Assembly (NCBI GenBank): GCA_028293825.1
Contig: JAQGNY010000010.1
Location: 301,151 to 365,150, forward strand
Source of the DNA: Verrucomicrobiaceae bacterium
Lineage (GTDB): Bacteria > Pseudomonadota > Gammaproteobacteria > Pseudomonadales > CAMLJR01
Direction: 5' to 3'
Length of the DNA stretch: 64,000 nt
Under the pieces are notes generated by a model, which worked only from the letters and a program-made list of their open reading frames with translations, had not been told where the DNA came from and ran no database searches. Positions 1 through 10,212 of this stretch are shown here, one piece after another. Position 1 is the first letter of the stretch. Every line of letters begins with the position of its first letter. Position numbers and translations under genes: made by a program.

Positions 1-24
1 CGCGGTCTGAGTAGTTAATTCAGA

Positions 25-1305
25 ATGCCCGAACGCACGCTCGAACAATGGTTGCTCTGGATGGAAGCACATCATCCGCGCCAGATCGAACTAGGGCTTG
101 AGCGTGTCGCGGCGGTTGTTGCAAATCTAACACTTGATCTCAGCGGCGCCAAAATCATCACCGTCGGTGGTACCAACGGTAAGGGTTCCTGTGTCGCAAT
201 TCTCGAATCGATAACACGCGCGGCGGGTTATCGCGTCGGCACTTACACCTCGCCGCATTTGCTGCGCTACAACGAGCGCGTGCGCATCGACGGTAACAGC
301 GCAACGGATGCAGAGCTGTGCGCAGCATTCACTGCGGTACAAGCTGCGCTCAACGGTATTTCTCTCACTTATTTCGAATTCGGCACGCTGGCGGCGCTGT
401 GGTTATTTCAGCGCGCGCAACTCGATGTGATCGTGCTGGAAGTCGGCCTCGGCGGCCGCTTGGATGCGGTGAATATTATCGACGCCGATGTCGCGGTGCT
501 GACGCTGATCGATCTCGATCATCAAGATTGGCTCGGCAACGATCGCGAAACCATCGGGCGCGAAAAAGCCGGTATTTTTCGTGCGAACAAACCTGCGATC
601 TGTGTCGATCCTAATCCACCGCAAACCGTCGTGGCTGCAGCGCAAGAGCGCGGTGCAAATTGGTACGCAAGCGGCGAGGCATTCGGTTATGTCCGCCACG
701 GCGAGCACTGGTCATGGTCCAGCGCGAATTTGCCGCACGTGATTGCCTACGACGATCTACCGCTGCCATCTCTGCCGTTACCAAGTGCCGCTGCGGCGTT
801 GGCGGCTTTGCATTGTCTACCGTTGTCGATTACGGCAGAGGCGATTACCCACGGTCTGCGCGATGTGCATTTATTCGGGCGCTTTCAGCGCGTGCAGCGC
901 GCTGGCGTTGAAATAATTTTGGATGTCGGCCACAACCCGCAGGCAGCACGCTGGCTGGCGCAACAACTGACCCAATTGCCGCCGCGACGGACTGTGGCGG
1001 TATTCGCCATCATGGCGGATAAAGATGTCGACGCGGTTATCGAGTCCGTGCAGGCGTCTTTCACGCATTGGTTTGTCGGCGATTTGCCGGACAATCCGCG
1101 CGCACTAACCGGCGAGCTACTTGAAAAACGCCTGCGCGCACACCACATCGATGCGCTCACGCGCTTAGCGACAGTTGCGCAAGCTTATGCAGCGGCATTG
1201 CAAGTGGCGCAACTGGGCGATCGCATCGTGGTATTCGGCTCATTTTTTACCGTGGCTGCGGCATTGGCCTTATTGCACGAAGAGGAAATAACGCATGGCG
1301 GCTGA
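25..1305 (+). CDS. folC: Bifunctional dihydrofolate synthase / folylpolyglutamate synthase
   Basis: Cytoplasmic ATP-dependent ligase of the Mur-ligase superfamily that adds glutamate to dihydropteroate and to reduced folates. The P-loop TVGGTNGKGS lies at residues 46-55, followed by the family motif YTSPHLLRYNERVRI and the central segment EVGLGGRLDAVN; DVGHNPQAA marks the C-terminal ligase domain. The length of 426 residues is normal. It is the first complete gene of the window and overlaps the SPOR gene by 11 bases, so the two are probably translated together. In relatives accD lies directly upstream; only 24 bases are visible here. Confidence 0.96.
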   Translation: MPERTLEQWLLWMEAHHPRQIELGLERVAAVVANLTLDLSGAKIITVGGTNGKGSCVAILESITRAAGYRVGTYTSPHLLRYNERVRIDGNSATDAELCAAFTAVQAALNGISLTYFEFGTLAALWLFQRAQLDVIVLEVGLGGRLDAVNIIDADVAVLTLIDLDHQDWLGNDRETIGREKAGIFRANKPAICVDPNPPQTVVAAAQERGANWYASGEAFGYVRHGEHWSWSSANLPHVIAYDDLPLPSLPLPSAAAALAALHCLPLSITAEAITHGLRDVHLFGRFQRVQRAGVEIILDVGHNPQAARWLAQQLTQLPPRRTVAVFAIMADKDVDAVIESVQASFTHWFVGDLPDNPRALTGELLEKRLRAHHIDALTRLATVAQAYAAALQVAQLGDRIVVFGSFFTVAAALALLHEEEITHGG

Positions 1306-1876
1306 TGGTTTGAAGCAACGGCTGGTCGGCGGCGTCGCGCTATTGGTGATCGGCATCGTCGCCTGGTTTTGGCTGCTGAGCGCCGATAGCCCGGTCGATG
1401 CAGTGGCGCGCGAAACCCAGATTCCACCCGCGCCGGAGATCAAACCCTTCACTGTGCCGGCGCCGGTGCAGCCGAAAGATACCCTGCCGATTGAACAAGA
1501 GCCGGCGCCAGTCGCGGTTCTGGCAGCGCCAAAATCCTCGCCTCGAGCGGAAATCACCGGCACTAAAGTTGAGCCAAAGCCGGTAGCGACAAAATCGGCG
1601 CCGGAAACTTTCGAGCTCGATCAGCAGGGTTTGCCAGTAGCTTGGGTGGTGCAAATCGGTTTGTTCTCGACCCAGGCCAACGCCGACAAGATCAAAGCGA
1701 CATTGCAGGAAAAAGGTTTCAAGGCCTACACCCAGATTGCGAAGACGCCGAAAGGCGATGGCGTAAAAGTATTTGTCGGGCCAAAGCTGAGTCGTGAACG
1801 CGCCGATGCGCAGAAAAAAGCGATCGATCAGGCGCTGAAAACAAACACCATGGTGGTGCGGTTTTCGCCGAGTTAA
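1295..1876 (+). CDS. SPOR-domain protein (DedD-like)
   Basis: Bitopic inner-membrane protein. A short cytoplasmic start is followed by one membrane segment (about residues 9-27), a Pro/Lys-rich periplasmic linker and a C-terminal SPOR domain (about 113-190, beginning at AWVVQIGLFS). SPOR domains bind septal peptidoglycan stripped of stem peptides, and DedD of this type helps cell constriction. The position between folC and cvpA is the conserved dedD position of gammaproteobacteria, but the linker is too variable to be sure of strict orthology. The start overlaps the end of folC. Confidence 0.88.
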   Translation: MAADGLKQRLVGGVALLVIGIVAWFWLLSADSPVDAVARETQIPPAPEIKPFTVPAPVQPKDTLPIEQEPAPVAVLAAPKSSPRAEITGTKVEPKPVATKSAPETFELDQQGLPVAWVVQIGLFSTQANADKIKATLQEKGFKAYTQIAKTPKGDGVKVFVGPKLSRERADAQKKAIDQALKTNTMVVRFSPS

Positions 1877-1951
1877 TACGCACAGCGGATGCCGGCTAAA
1901 TGTCGGCTCTGCTACAATGCGCCCCTTCAAAATTCCCCGGACTGATCCCGC

Positions 1952-2488
1952 ATGTCATTGAATTGGGCTGATTGGACCATCGTTGCCATTGTCGGCGTGT
2001 CCTGCGTTATCAGTTTGTTGCGCGGATTTATCAAGGAGGCGTTATCGCTGGCGAGTTGGATCGCGGCAACTTTCGTCGCTATCGCTTTCCACGAGCGCCT
2101 CGCCGCAATTTTTGCGCGCTGGATAGAAACGCCGTCGATACGGATCGTGCTCGCGTACATCGCTTTATTTACGTTGACCTTGTTGGTCGGCTCCATCATC
2201 AGTTGGCTGGTTCATCAATTTGTCGATGGCATCGGGCTCGGCTGGTTCGATCGTCTATTGGGAATGGCATTTGGCGCCGCGCGCGGTTTATTGATCGTGC
2301 TGGCTCTAGTGATTTTGTTACCGATGGCTATCCCGGAAATGCGCGGCGACAGCTGGTGGTATCGCTCCGAATTTATTCCCCATTTCGAAGCATCCGAAAC
2401 CTGGGCGCGCGAATCATTCGGCACCGTGATGGGCTGGCGCGAAACGCTCCAGCAAAAAGCGCAGTCGATGAAGAAGCAGTTGCAGTAA
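1952..2488 (+). CDS. cvpA: CvpA family membrane protein
   Basis: Small integral membrane protein with about four hydrophobic segments, starting with [19 protein letters not shown], followed by the CvpA-type stretch [15 protein letters not shown]. In E. coli CvpA is needed for colicin V production and affects bile and envelope stress resistance; its molecular role is not settled. The 178-residue length is typical. It sits between the SPOR gene and purF as in E. coli and Pseudomonas, with 28 bases to purF, so it is probably in one transcript with it. Confidence 0.93.
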   Translation: MSLNWADWTIVAIVGVSCVISLLRGFIKEALSLASWIAATFVAIAFHERLAAIFARWIETPSIRIVLAYIALFTLTLLVGSIISWLVHQFVDGIGLGWFDRLLGMAFGAARGLLIVLALVILLPMAIPEMRGDSWWYRSEFIPHFEASETWARESFGTVMGWRETLQQKAQSMKKQLQ

Positions 2489-2516
2489 ATCCCGCAGTCA
2501 AACGAGGTTCGAACGC

Positions 2517-4031
2517 ATGTGTGGCATAGTCGGTATCGTCGCCAAGAGCAACGTCAACCAGGACATATACGATGCGTTGACGGTGTTACAACACCGCGGC
2601 CAGGATGCGGCAGGGATTGTCACCAGTCACGGTGGAAAATTTAATTTACGTAAAGACAATGGTCTGGTGCGCGATGTTTTCCACACGCGACATATGCAGC
2701 AATTGATCGGCAACATGGGTGTCGGTCACGTGCGCTATCCAACGGCCGGTACATCAAGCCGGGCGCTGGCGCAGCCGTTTTATGTGAATTCGCCGTACGG
2801 TATTGCTCTTGCCCACAACGGCAATCTCACCAATACCGAAGAGTTGAGCGGCGAGATTTTCAAATCGGATTTACGCCATTTAAATACCAATTCCGATTCC
2901 GAAGTGTTATTGAATATTTTCGCGCACGAGTTACAGCGTCTGGGCAAATTGGTGCCGAGTGCCGCCGATATTTTCGAAGCGGTGAAAGGCGTGCATGAAC
3001 GCTGCCGCGGCGCATACGCGATTATCGCGATGATCGCCGGTTATGGCGTGATTGGTTTTCGCGATCCGCACGGCATTCGTCCGCTGGTGCTCGGCCAACG
3101 CGAAACCGAACGCGGCAATGAATTCATGCTCGCTTCCGAAAGCGTTGCGCTCGATGTGCTCGGTTATAAATTAGTGCGCGATATCGAGCCCGGCGAAGCG
3201 ATTTATATAGAAGCGAACGGCAACATCACCACGCAGCAATGCGCAAAAAATCCGACGTTATCGCCGTGTATTTTCGAGCATGTGTATTTCGCGCGTCCCG
3301 ATTCGATCATGGATGGCGTTTCTGTTTACAAAGCGCGTTTGCGTCAGGGCGAAAAACTCGCCGAAAAAATTCTGCGGTTGCGTCCGGATCATGATATCGA
3401 CGTAGTGGTCCCAATTCCCGATTCGAGTCGTGTCGCCGGACAATCGCTGGCGCAGCGGCTCGGCGTTAAATTTCGCGAAGGCCTGGTAAAAAACCGCTAC
3501 ATCGGTCGCACATTTATCATGCCGGGACAGAGTCAGCGCAAAAAATCCGTGCGCCAAAAGCTGAATGCGATCGGCCTCGAATTTCAGGGCAAAAATGTGC
3601 TGTTGGTCGACGATTCAATTGTGCGCGGCACCACGTGTAAACAAATTATTGAAATGGCGCGAGAAGCCGGCGCCAATAAAGTCTATTTCGCTTCCGCCTC
3701 GCCACCAGTACGTTTTCCCAACGTATACGGTATCGATATGCCGACAGCGGAAGAGCTGATTGCACATGGTCACAGCGATGACGAAGTGTGCGATTTAATC
3801 GGTGCGGATTGGTTGGTTTATCAAGATTTGGACGATTTGATTGCCAGCTCGGCCGAGGGCAGCCCAAAAATCAAAAAATTCGATTGCGCGGTATTCGATG
3901 GCAATTACGTCACCGGCGATGTCAGCCGCGAATATCTGGATCGGCTTGCGAAATCGCGCAACGATTTCAACAACAGCAAATTTGAAGACACCGGCAGCAA
4001 TATCGTCGGCCTGCACAACACGATTTTGTGA
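2517..4031 (+). CDS. purF: Amidophosphoribosyltransferase
   Basis: First committed step of purine synthesis: PRPP plus glutamine gives 5-phosphoribosylamine. The protein starts MCGIVGIV, so after Met removal Cys becomes the N-terminal nucleophile of the class II glutamine amidotransferase domain (about residues 2-230). The C-terminal phosphoribosyltransferase half has the PRPP-binding motif [13 protein letters not shown] at about 361-373. At 504 residues it is full length for the E. coli-type enzyme. It lies downstream of cvpA and 24 bases upstream of metZ. Confidence 0.97.
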   Translation: MCGIVGIVAKSNVNQDIYDALTVLQHRGQDAAGIVTSHGGKFNLRKDNGLVRDVFHTRHMQQLIGNMGVGHVRYPTAGTSSRALAQPFYVNSPYGIALAHNGNLTNTEELSGEIFKSDLRHLNTNSDSEVLLNIFAHELQRLGKLVPSAADIFEAVKGVHERCRGAYAIIAMIAGYGVIGFRDPHGIRPLVLGQRETERGNEFMLASESVALDVLGYKLVRDIEPGEAIYIEANGNITTQQCAKNPTLSPCIFEHVYFARPDSIMDGVSVYKARLRQGEKLAEKILRLRPDHDIDVVVPIPDSSRVAGQSLAQRLGVKFREGLVKNRYIGRTFIMPGQSQRKKSVRQKLNAIGLEFQGKNVLLVDDSIVRGTTCKQIIEMAREAGANKVYFASASPPVRFPNVYGIDMPTAEELIAHGHSDDEVCDLIGADWLVYQDLDDLIASSAEGSPKIKKFDCAVFDGNYVTGDVSREYLDRLAKSRNDFNNSKFEDTGSNIVGLHNTIL

Positions 4032-4055
4032 AAATCGTTTTAAAAGGTAAACAGC

Positions 4056-5276
4056 ATGTCTGACAAGGAAACTCAGCGGCGCGCGGCATTAGAAAATGCC
4101 AATCTCGATACGATTGCAATTCGCGCCGGTCATGTGCGCACTGCCGAAGGCGAGCACAGTGAAGCGATGTTTTTAACATCAAGCTACGTGTTCGACAGTG
4201 CCGAGCAAGCCGCCGCGCGTTTTGCTGGCAGCGAGGCGGGCAATGTTTATTCGCGTTATACCAATCCCACCGTGCGCATTTTTGAAGAACGCATCGCCGC
4301 GCTCGAAGGCGGCGAAATGGCTGTTGCCACTGCCTCCGGCATGGCGGCGATTTTAAGCGTGTGCATGGCGCTGCTGAAAAGTGGCGACCACGTCGTTTGC
4401 TCGCGCAGTGTGTTCGGCACGACCACTGTTGTATTCAGCAAATTCCTCGCGAAATTTGGCGTCGATACGACCTTCGTCGCGTTGACCGATAACAGCGCTT
4501 GGGCCGATGCGATTCGCGCCAACACTAAAATTTTATTTATCGAAACGCCGTCGAATCCGCTCAATGAAATTGCAGACATCGCAGCTCTTTCGCAAATCGC
4601 GCATCAGCGTGGTTGTTTGCTGGTGGTGGATAATTGTTTCTGCACGCCGGCACTGCAAAAGCCGCTGGCATTGGGCGCCGATATCGTTGTGCATTCGGCG
4701 ACGAAATATCTCGACGGTCAGGGTCGTTGCCTCGGCGGCGCAGTAGTTGGCAAGCGCGAGCAGTTGAATGAAGTGCTCGGGTTTTTGCGTTCGGCTGGGC
4801 CGACCATGAGTCCGTTTAATGCGTGGGTGTTTTTGAAAGGGTTGGAAACGCTGCGGTTGCGGATGGATGCGCACAGTCGCAATGCGCTGGAGCTGGCGCA
4901 ATGGCTCGAGCAACAGCCGGGTGTCGAGCGCGTATTTTACGCAGGGCTCGAATCGCATCCGCAGCACGCGCTTGCAGCGAAGCAGCAGCGCGGTTTCGGC
5001 GGCGTAATGGCATTCAGCGTGCGCGGTGCGAACAACGATTTAAGTAAAAATGCCGCGTGGCGTTTTATCGATGCAACGCGGATTTGTTCGATCACGGCTA
5101 ATCTTGGCGATGTGAAAACCACTATCGTGCATCCAGCCACCACGACGCATGGGCGGATCAGCGAGCAAGAACGCACTGCAGCTGGTATCACAGACAATAT
5201 GATTCGCGTGGCGGTAGGGCTCGAAGATATCGACGATTTAAAAATCGACATGGCGCGCGGTTTGGCGGCGCTGTAA
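4056..5276 (+). CDS. metZ: O-succinylhomoserine sulfhydrylase
   Basis: PLP enzyme of the Cys/Met-metabolism family that makes homocysteine from O-succinylhomoserine and sulfide. The PLP lysine is in HSATKYLDGQGR (Lys about 217), preceded by the cofactor-binding DNCFCTPALQKPLALGAD. The SRYTNPTVRIFEERIAALEG segment near residues 65-85 is typical of MetZ/MetB. The placement right after purF matches metZ of Pseudomonas and relatives and favours MetZ over MetB or MetC. A perfect hairpin terminator follows at 5295-5328. Confidence 0.94.
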   Translation: MSDKETQRRAALENANLDTIAIRAGHVRTAEGEHSEAMFLTSSYVFDSAEQAAARFAGSEAGNVYSRYTNPTVRIFEERIAALEGGEMAVATASGMAAILSVCMALLKSGDHVVCSRSVFGTTTVVFSKFLAKFGVDTTFVALTDNSAWADAIRANTKILFIETPSNPLNEIADIAALSQIAHQRGCLLVVDNCFCTPALQKPLALGADIVVHSATKYLDGQGRCLGGAVVGKREQLNEVLGFLRSAGPTMSPFNAWVFLKGLETLRLRMDAHSRNALELAQWLEQQPGVERVFYAGLESHPQHALAAKQQRGFGGVMAFSVRGANNDLSKNAAWRFIDATRICSITANLGDVKTTIVHPATTTHGRISEQERTAAGITDNMIRVAVGLEDIDDLKIDMARGLAAL

Positions 5277-5294
5277 GGCAAAGTGGTGGGAATG

Positions 5295-5328
5295 AATTAA
5301 AAGCGCAATCACGATTGCGCTTTTAATT
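5295..5328 (+). terminator. Rho-independent terminator after metZ
   Basis: A perfect 16-base inverted repeat (arms 5295-5310 and 5313-5328) with a GC-rich core GCGCAATC/GATTGCGC and flanking A and T runs. It closes the folC-metZ operon; because the arms end in A and T runs on both sides it could work in either direction. Confidence 0.88.
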
Positions 5329-5364
5329 TATCGGAACAAGCGAAAGTCTGGCGGAATTTCCAAC

Positions 5365-6021
5365 GTGCCAAAAATAGTGAACCACGAAGAGCGTCGCGAA
5401 TTTATTGCGCGTGTGTCCGCCGAAATTATTGCCGAGCAAGGTTTGGAGCAGGCGACGATTCGAGAAATCGCGCAGCGCACCGGTTTTTCCAAAGGCGTTA
5501 TCGAACATTATTTTGAAGACAAAGATCACATCATCGATATGGCGCTGGAATGGATTGGCAAGCGCTATCTGCAACGCGAGCGGCGCGCGGTTGGTGAAAA
5601 AAAAGGATTGGCGGCACTAAAAACACGGCTGTTGTGCTCGTGGCCGCTGACCAAGGAATCGCAGCAGGAATGGCGAATTCGTCTGCGCTTCTGGAGTATT
5701 GCGGTCGTACAAAAAGAAGCGCATCCGATACTGGGCAAGCTGATGTTGTTGACGCGCGAACGGTTGATTCAAAATATCGACGAAGCAAAAGCGCTTGGTG
5801 AAGTTCCCGCCAGTATCGACACCATACGCACCACCAGCATGCTGATTCATATTTCCACTGGTTTGAGCTGCAACGTATTGGTCGCGCCGATGTTCTACAA
5901 CAAGCGTTACATTCGGGAAACGGTGGACAATATCATCGCGGACCTGCGCAGCCCGAATGTGCATTTAATGTCACTGATCACTCCGAACGATGAGAGTGAA
6001 ATAGAAGAAGAAAGTGTTTAA
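5365..6021 (+). CDS. TetR-family transcriptional regulator, BetI-like
   Basis: N-terminal TetR helix-turn-helix at about residues 8-58, with recognition segment TIREIAQRTGFSKGVIEHYF, and a C-terminal ligand domain resembling the BetI group. The 218-residue length is usual. No betaine or choline genes are nearby, so the effector is unknown and the BetI name should not be carried over. It stands alone between two terminators, convergent with the lipoprotein gene downstream. Confidence 0.85.
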   Translation: MPKIVNHEERREFIARVSAEIIAEQGLEQATIREIAQRTGFSKGVIEHYFEDKDHIIDMALEWIGKRYLQRERRAVGEKKGLAALKTRLLCSWPLTKESQQEWRIRLRFWSIAVVQKEAHPILGKLMLLTRERLIQNIDEAKALGEVPASIDTIRTTSMLIHISTGLSCNVLVAPMFYNKRYIRETVDNIIADLRSPNVHLMSLITPNDESEIEEESV

Positions 6022-6068
6022 TTAAGAACAGAGAGAAATGGAAAGAAAAAATAATGGAGAGTTGATAG

Positions 6069-6100
6069 AAGGACCGCGTACCGAAGTAGTGCGGTCCTTT
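6069..6100. terminator. Bidirectional terminator
   Basis: Inverted repeat AAGGACCGC (6069-6077) and GCGGTCCTT (6091-6099) with a 13-base loop, lying between the TetR gene (+) and the convergent lipoprotein gene (-), followed by short T runs. Confidence 0.7.
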
Positions 6101-6108
6101 AAATAGAT

Positions 6109-6900
6109 TTACTTAGCGTTGCCCGGGTAGTTTTTCATTTTAATAAACGGGTGAAACGCCAGTTCGATCCCTTCCTCAATGTTGCTGTCATTTTCCAAAA
6201 TACGTTTGCGGCGAATGAAGGTCGCTTTGTTTTTCGTGTTGACCTCTTGTAACACGTCGAGACCGCCGCGACTGGAAAACAAACCTTCCATGTCGGTCGA
6301 ATAAATCGTTATCGCCAAGCTGGCTAATTCAATGGTTTGTCCCCAATTAAAATCCGCCGGAATATCCGCGGTATTGCTGGAGTAAGCTGGTTTACGCCGC
6401 ACACCGTCCCATTGCGCCATATGGTCCATGCCGACATCGTGCGCACCGTTTAGCGAGATAACATCGGTAAATACAATGGCGTCAACGTCTGTGGTTTCTT
6501 TCAGCGTGTTAATCGTCGTAACCATTACCGCACGCCAGGTTTGCGCATCCACTTTACCGGTGGTGGGGTCGTACATATCGCCGTAAGTGCGAATCGCTTG
6601 GTTCCAGGCATTTTCAAATTGGTAGCTGGGCGCAACTTGATAGCCGTGGTCCTGCAAATATTTTTTAACTGCTTCGTCGATACGCACTGCTGCGCTCTGC
6701 AGATGATAGCGGGTCGGTTCGCCACTAATATTGGTGGTGGCGATGATCAGCTTTTTAAGCGGCTTTTTGTGCAGTGCTTCGTTATTGATTTGATACTGCG
6801 GTGTAGTCGGATTGAAATCGTGGGTCGCCGCGCAAGCCGCTAAAATGCAGGCCAGACCGAGAAATAACGCGCGTACCATTGAAGCGTGATTCGAAAACAT
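6109..6900 (-). CDS. Putative lipoprotein of unknown function
   Basis: I do not recognise the family. The N-terminus MVRALFLGLACILAAC is a signal peptide with lipobox LAAC, so export and lipidation are likely. The mature part of about 235 residues has no obvious catalytic motif; it resembles envelope proteins with alternating strand and helix segments (KKLIIATTNIS, DAIVFTDVISL). I place the start at the ATG at 6900; an in-frame ATG at 6864 also gives a complete signal peptide. The gene is monocistronic and convergent with the TetR gene. Confidence 0.75.
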   Translation of the reverse strand: MFSNHASMVRALFLGLACILAACAATHDFNPTTPQYQINNEALHKKPLKKLIIATTNISGEPTRYHLQSAAVRIDEAVKKYLQDHGYQVAPSYQFENAWNQAIRTYGDMYDPTTGKVDAQTWRAVMVTTINTLKETTDVDAIVFTDVISLNGAHDVGMDHMAQWDGVRRKPAYSSNTADIPADFNWGQTIELASLAITIYSTDMEGLFSSRGGLDVLQEVNTKNKATFIRRKRILENDSNIEEGIELAFHPFIKMKNYPGNAK

Positions 6901-7024
6901 GGAAGCTTGATCCAAAAGAAAGATTAATTAGCGCAGGCCAAATAACGCGACCCATTTTACCCACCTGCTTTCGCCAAAGAGAAGGGGCGCGCCGAGGAGA
7001 AGCAAAATAATACTGACGCAGGCA

Positions 7025-7789
7025 TTGCCATTACACCACGTCGCGCTCGGTACGCGCGGTAATTGGATCATTTTGTTACACGGATTGTTCGGTTCGGGCG
7101 ACAACCTCAATACATTGGCGAAGGCGCTGGCCGATCAATTTCGCGTGGTAATGGTCGATTTGCGCAATCACGGTCGGTCGCCGCATAGCGCAACGATGGA
7201 TTTGAGCACCATGGCTGCCGATATCGTGCAATTGCAGAACCATCTCGGCATTGCCTCCAGTACCGTGCTCGGCCATTCGTTGGGCGGGAAGGTGGCCATG
7301 CAATTGGCGCTGAGCGATGCCGCGCGCGTAGAGAAATTAATCGTTGCGGATATCGCGCCGGTTGCCTATGCCGCGCACCATCAGGCTGTGTTCGCTGCGC
7401 TGGAATCGATTGATTTGGCGGTATTGCAAAGTCGGCAACAGGCCGATGAACAGATGGCGCGGTTGTTAGACGATGCGGGTTTACGTCAATTTTTATTAAA
7501 GGCGTTGTATCGCGATGGGCAGCAATTTCGCTGGCGCTTTAATTTAAGCGGACTGCGTGCGTGTTATGGGACTGTTTTAGCCTCGCCGCAAGGAAAACCC
7601 TTTTGGGGGCCAACATTATTTATCAAAGGCGAGCAATCGGATTACATCAAGCCCGAGCATGAGCAAACGATGCGGCTGTTGTTTCCGCAATTTCAATTTA
7701 AGATGATTGCCGGCGCAGGCCATTGGCTACATGGCGAAAAGCCGGTTGCCTTTAATCGGCTCGTGCAGCAGTTTTTGGCGACCGATTAA
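7025..7789 (+). CDS. Alpha/beta hydrolase, YbfF-like esterase
   Basis: Alpha/beta-hydrolase fold. The oxyanion motif LLHGLFGSGDNL is near residues 18-29, the nucleophile elbow GHSLGG near 82-87, the acid is in the segment FIKGEQSDY, and the catalytic His is in GAGHWLHGEKP near 236. The HGLFGSGDNL signature is that of YbfF, an acyl-CoA/short ester hydrolase. The start is a TTG; no ATG is available in frame and the frame stays open to 6932, so an upstream CTG (7013) after the purine run GAGGAGA cannot be ruled out. Confidence 0.88.
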   Translation: MPLHHVALGTRGNWIILLHGLFGSGDNLNTLAKALADQFRVVMVDLRNHGRSPHSATMDLSTMAADIVQLQNHLGIASSTVLGHSLGGKVAMQLALSDAARVEKLIVADIAPVAYAAHHQAVFAALESIDLAVLQSRQQADEQMARLLDDAGLRQFLLKALYRDGQQFRWRFNLSGLRACYGTVLASPQGKPFWGPTLFIKGEQSDYIKPEHEQTMRLLFPQFQFKMIAGAGHWLHGEKPVAFNRLVQQFLATD

Positions 7790-7795
7790 TGCCGT

Positions 7796-7837
7796 AAAAC
7801 GGCGAAACCTCTTCATAATTTAAGTAACAGCCGTTTT
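7796..7837 (+). terminator. Possible terminator after the esterase gene
   Basis: AAAACGGC (7796-7803) pairs with GCCGTTTT (7830-7837) across a 26-base loop; the second arm ends in a T run. The long loop makes it a weaker call. Confidence 0.4.
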
Positions 7838-8054
7838 ATATCGAGTTCGATACCGTTTAATTTTAGGCGCACATTTGCTCTCGATACATCTGCGCGTGCA
7901 ATTGCTTACTTTTAAAAGAATTAGTTTTTTAAAAGCAGCTCAAGCTGGAAATGGTGTTAAAAAATAAACTATAAGGCGTATTGCGCACCGCTTCATAGAA
8001 GCATTCATAAATCGGACTACACTCACAGCCAGTCCTTTTTTCAGGCCATACAAC

Positions 8055-8768
8055 ATGAAACGGATTGTAGTGTTGAATCCCAAAGGCGGCTCGGGGAAAA
8101 CTACACTCGCGACTAATCTGGCGAGCTTGTTCGCTGCGCGCGGTCATAAAACCGCATTGATGGATTATGACAACCAGGGTTCGAGCACATACTGGGTTAA
8201 TCAGCGTGGGGCGGAGCGCCCGCTAATACAAATTATTTCCGCGTATAAACATCCGATCAGTGTGACGCGAAATTATTTTTTACGCGTAGCGCCCGACACT
8301 CAATATCTAATTATCGATACACCCGCTGCACTCGATTTCAGCGCATTTCAACGCACACTGCGTGAAGCGACCGCCATTGTGATTCCGGTATTGCCTTCCG
8401 ATGTCGATATTCATGCGGTGGCTAATTGCATCGGTCAATTGATGACGCTGGCTAAAATTGGACGCGAAGAACGGCGCATTGCTGTGGTTGCCAACCGAGT
8501 GCGTAAACACACTCTGGGTTACCAACGGTTGGTGTTTTTTCTGAATTCGTTGCAGATACCGTTTATTACGACGTTGCGTGATACGCAAAATTATATCAAT
8601 GCGACTGCGCAGGGCATCGGCATTTTTGAAATGGCACCGAATCGCGTACAAGATGATCTTATCGCGTGGCAGCCGCTAATTGAATGGCTACACGCGCGAG
8701 AGGAAATTGATAAGAGTACTCAGAGTTTAACTCCACTTGCTGTAAATGCTGCGCCGCAGCGTGGCTGA
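8055..8768 (+). CDS. ParA/MinD-family ATPase without a partner
   Basis: Deviant Walker A motif PKGGSGKTT at residues 9-17, with the signature Lys at 10, then DYDNQGSSTYW and the Walker B-like segment YLIIDTPA. ParA-type ATPases position DNA or protein cargo. There is no parB, minC/E, flhF or cellulose gene beside it and no obvious parS-like repeat, so the cargo is unknown. The length (237) matches small orphan ParA proteins such as those that place chemoreceptors or polyketide/polar complexes. Confidence 0.82.
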   Translation: MKRIVVLNPKGGSGKTTLATNLASLFAARGHKTALMDYDNQGSSTYWVNQRGAERPLIQIISAYKHPISVTRNYFLRVAPDTQYLIIDTPAALDFSAFQRTLREATAIVIPVLPSDVDIHAVANCIGQLMTLAKIGREERRIAVVANRVRKHTLGYQRLVFFLNSLQIPFITTLRDTQNYINATAQGIGIFEMAPNRVQDDLIAWQPLIEWLHAREEIDKSTQSLTPLAVNAAPQRG

Positions 8769-8828
8769 ATCGAAATTTACTAAATTTTTCTTTGAATTCT
8801 CTCGTCGAGTTCTGGCATCACTCACGTT

Positions 8829-9944
8829 TTAATTCGGGCGATTTGGAATCAAAAAGGTAAACGTGGAGCCAGCCCCTTGCTGGCTTTTTGCCCATACGCT
8901 GCCGCCGTGCGCCTCGACAAAGGTTTTAACGATAGTAAGACCTAAGCCCAACGCGCCGTCGTTTTTTGAATCCGTTTCGAGCTTGTCGAAAATCACATCC
9001 AACCGCGCGGCGGAAACGCCACTGCCATTATCGGTAATCCAACATTCGACGCCGGCGTCGGTGCTGCGCGCGCCGATGATCACTTCTCCGCGTGGCGTAT
9101 AAGTAATTGCATTCGCAATCAAGTTTTGAAAGATGCGACGCAACAAAGTAGCGTCGGCGAAAATTACCAGCTCATCCGGTATTTGATTAATTAATTGCGT
9201 GCTGGCGGTGCCAGCCACCGGATGCAGATCGTGAATTAGCAATTCAACCAGCGGCCATAAATCCAAATTGCGGCGTTCGATCTTTACGCCCGATTCGGTT
9301 TCAAGATGCATGTTTTCTTTAAGCACGCTACTGACCAACGTTTCAAGATGACGAACATTGCGATGCAATGTTTTCATCATCAGCGTTGTCTCAGCGGTCT
9401 CGCCGCGATCATGTAACGTCACATCGAGCATTCTTGCCACCAGCGCTATGGCATTAAGCGGTGTGCGCAAATCGTGTGCGACAAATGCAAGGTAATCTTC
9501 GCGCCGCCGTTGAATTTCCAATGCGCGTTCGGTGGTATAGGTTTGTACCGCAAGCGCAATCGCACCGTCGAACACGCGGTTCATAATATGAAACGGACGG
9601 CCTTGCAAATTTAGCGCATGCGTATCTGCCAAATCGTGAACACAGCCGCGCAAAATATTATATTCAGCGACCACCTCTTCAATATCGAATCCATTTTGTA
9701 AGCGTTGAATTCCGTGTGCAGGTGGGCTGCCTTCAAGCAATGCCTCAGCGATGCCTTCCTCGGATATTCTTCTAAAGGCATCGGCTAGCTCATCGAGCAG
9801 AAGCGGAATGTGATCGTTGAGAGTTGGCGTGTCTAAGTTCTTAGCGGAGGGAAGTTCTCGCACCTGCCGCCGCCAATCAGATAGCAGAGCGCCGCGTTGT
9901 TGTTTGATTAACTCTGCCAGTTTGCGTAAATCTGAAGCGCTCAT
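8829..9944 (-). CDS. Sensor histidine kinase with RsbR-type N-terminal domain
   Basis: The N-terminal helical domain (about residues 5-145) resembles the RsbR/RsbRD sensor domain, then come HisKA with phosphoacceptor motif [10 protein letters not shown] (His near 157) and a HATPase domain (N-box [16 protein letters not shown]1 DNGSG, G2 GLGLG). There are no membrane segments, so it is a cytoplasmic sensor. It is divergent from csrA. The sigma-54 response regulator 1.5 kb away has no kinase of its own, so this is a plausible partner (inference from position). Confidence 0.88.
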   Translation of the reverse strand: MSASDLRKLAELIKQQRGALLSDWRRQVRELPSAKNLDTPTLNDHIPLLLDELADAFRRISEEGIAEALLEGSPPAHGIQRLQNGFDIEEVVAEYNILRGCVHDLADTHALNLQGRPFHIMNRVFDGAIALAVQTYTTERALEIQRRREDYLAFVAHDLRTPLNAIALVARMLDVTLHDRGETAETTLMMKTLHRNVRHLETLVSSVLKENMHLETESGVKIERRNLDLWPLVELLIHDLHPVAGTASTQLINQIPDELVIFADATLLRRIFQNLIANAITYTPRGEVIIGARSTDAGVECWITDNGSGVSAARLDVIFDKLETDSKNDGALGLGLTIVKTFVEAHGGSVWAKSQQGAGSTFTFLIPNRPN

Positions 9945-10034
9945 GTGGTGTCCTCGACGCGGATCGCAGCATCCTAAACGTAATACGGGGGAGGAGTCGA
10001 TCAGAGTATATCCATTCGCTCGGAATTACGGCAT

Positions 10035-10050
10035 TGGGCTAATTCTTGCT
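10035..10050 (+). promoter_or_regulatory. Candidate sigma-54 promoter upstream of csrA
   Basis: TGGGCTAATTCTTGCT keeps the GG and TTGCT elements with correct spacing but departs from TGGCAC at positions 4-5. It is 163 bases from the csrA start. Confidence 0.3.
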
Positions 10051-10212
10051 TGGATTACTCAAAAAAGCTGTGGCAAGCGCGAAAGATTTTTCGACGAACA
10101 GACCGCGATTTTTGAGGTCAGAGATTTGCGCAATTCGATTCATAGCCTCGAATCGATTAGGTCAATGAATAGTCGTTTACAAAAAATCCAAGTAAAACTA
10201 AGGAGAAGGCGG

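Noticed and set aside
5365-6021. Calling the TetR regulator BetI
   Set aside because: No betaine or choline genes nearby; only the general family is supported.
9817-10212. Long upstream in-frame extension of csrA
   Set aside because: The CsrA N-terminus and a strong ribosome site fix the start at 10213; the extension has no resemblance to any domain.
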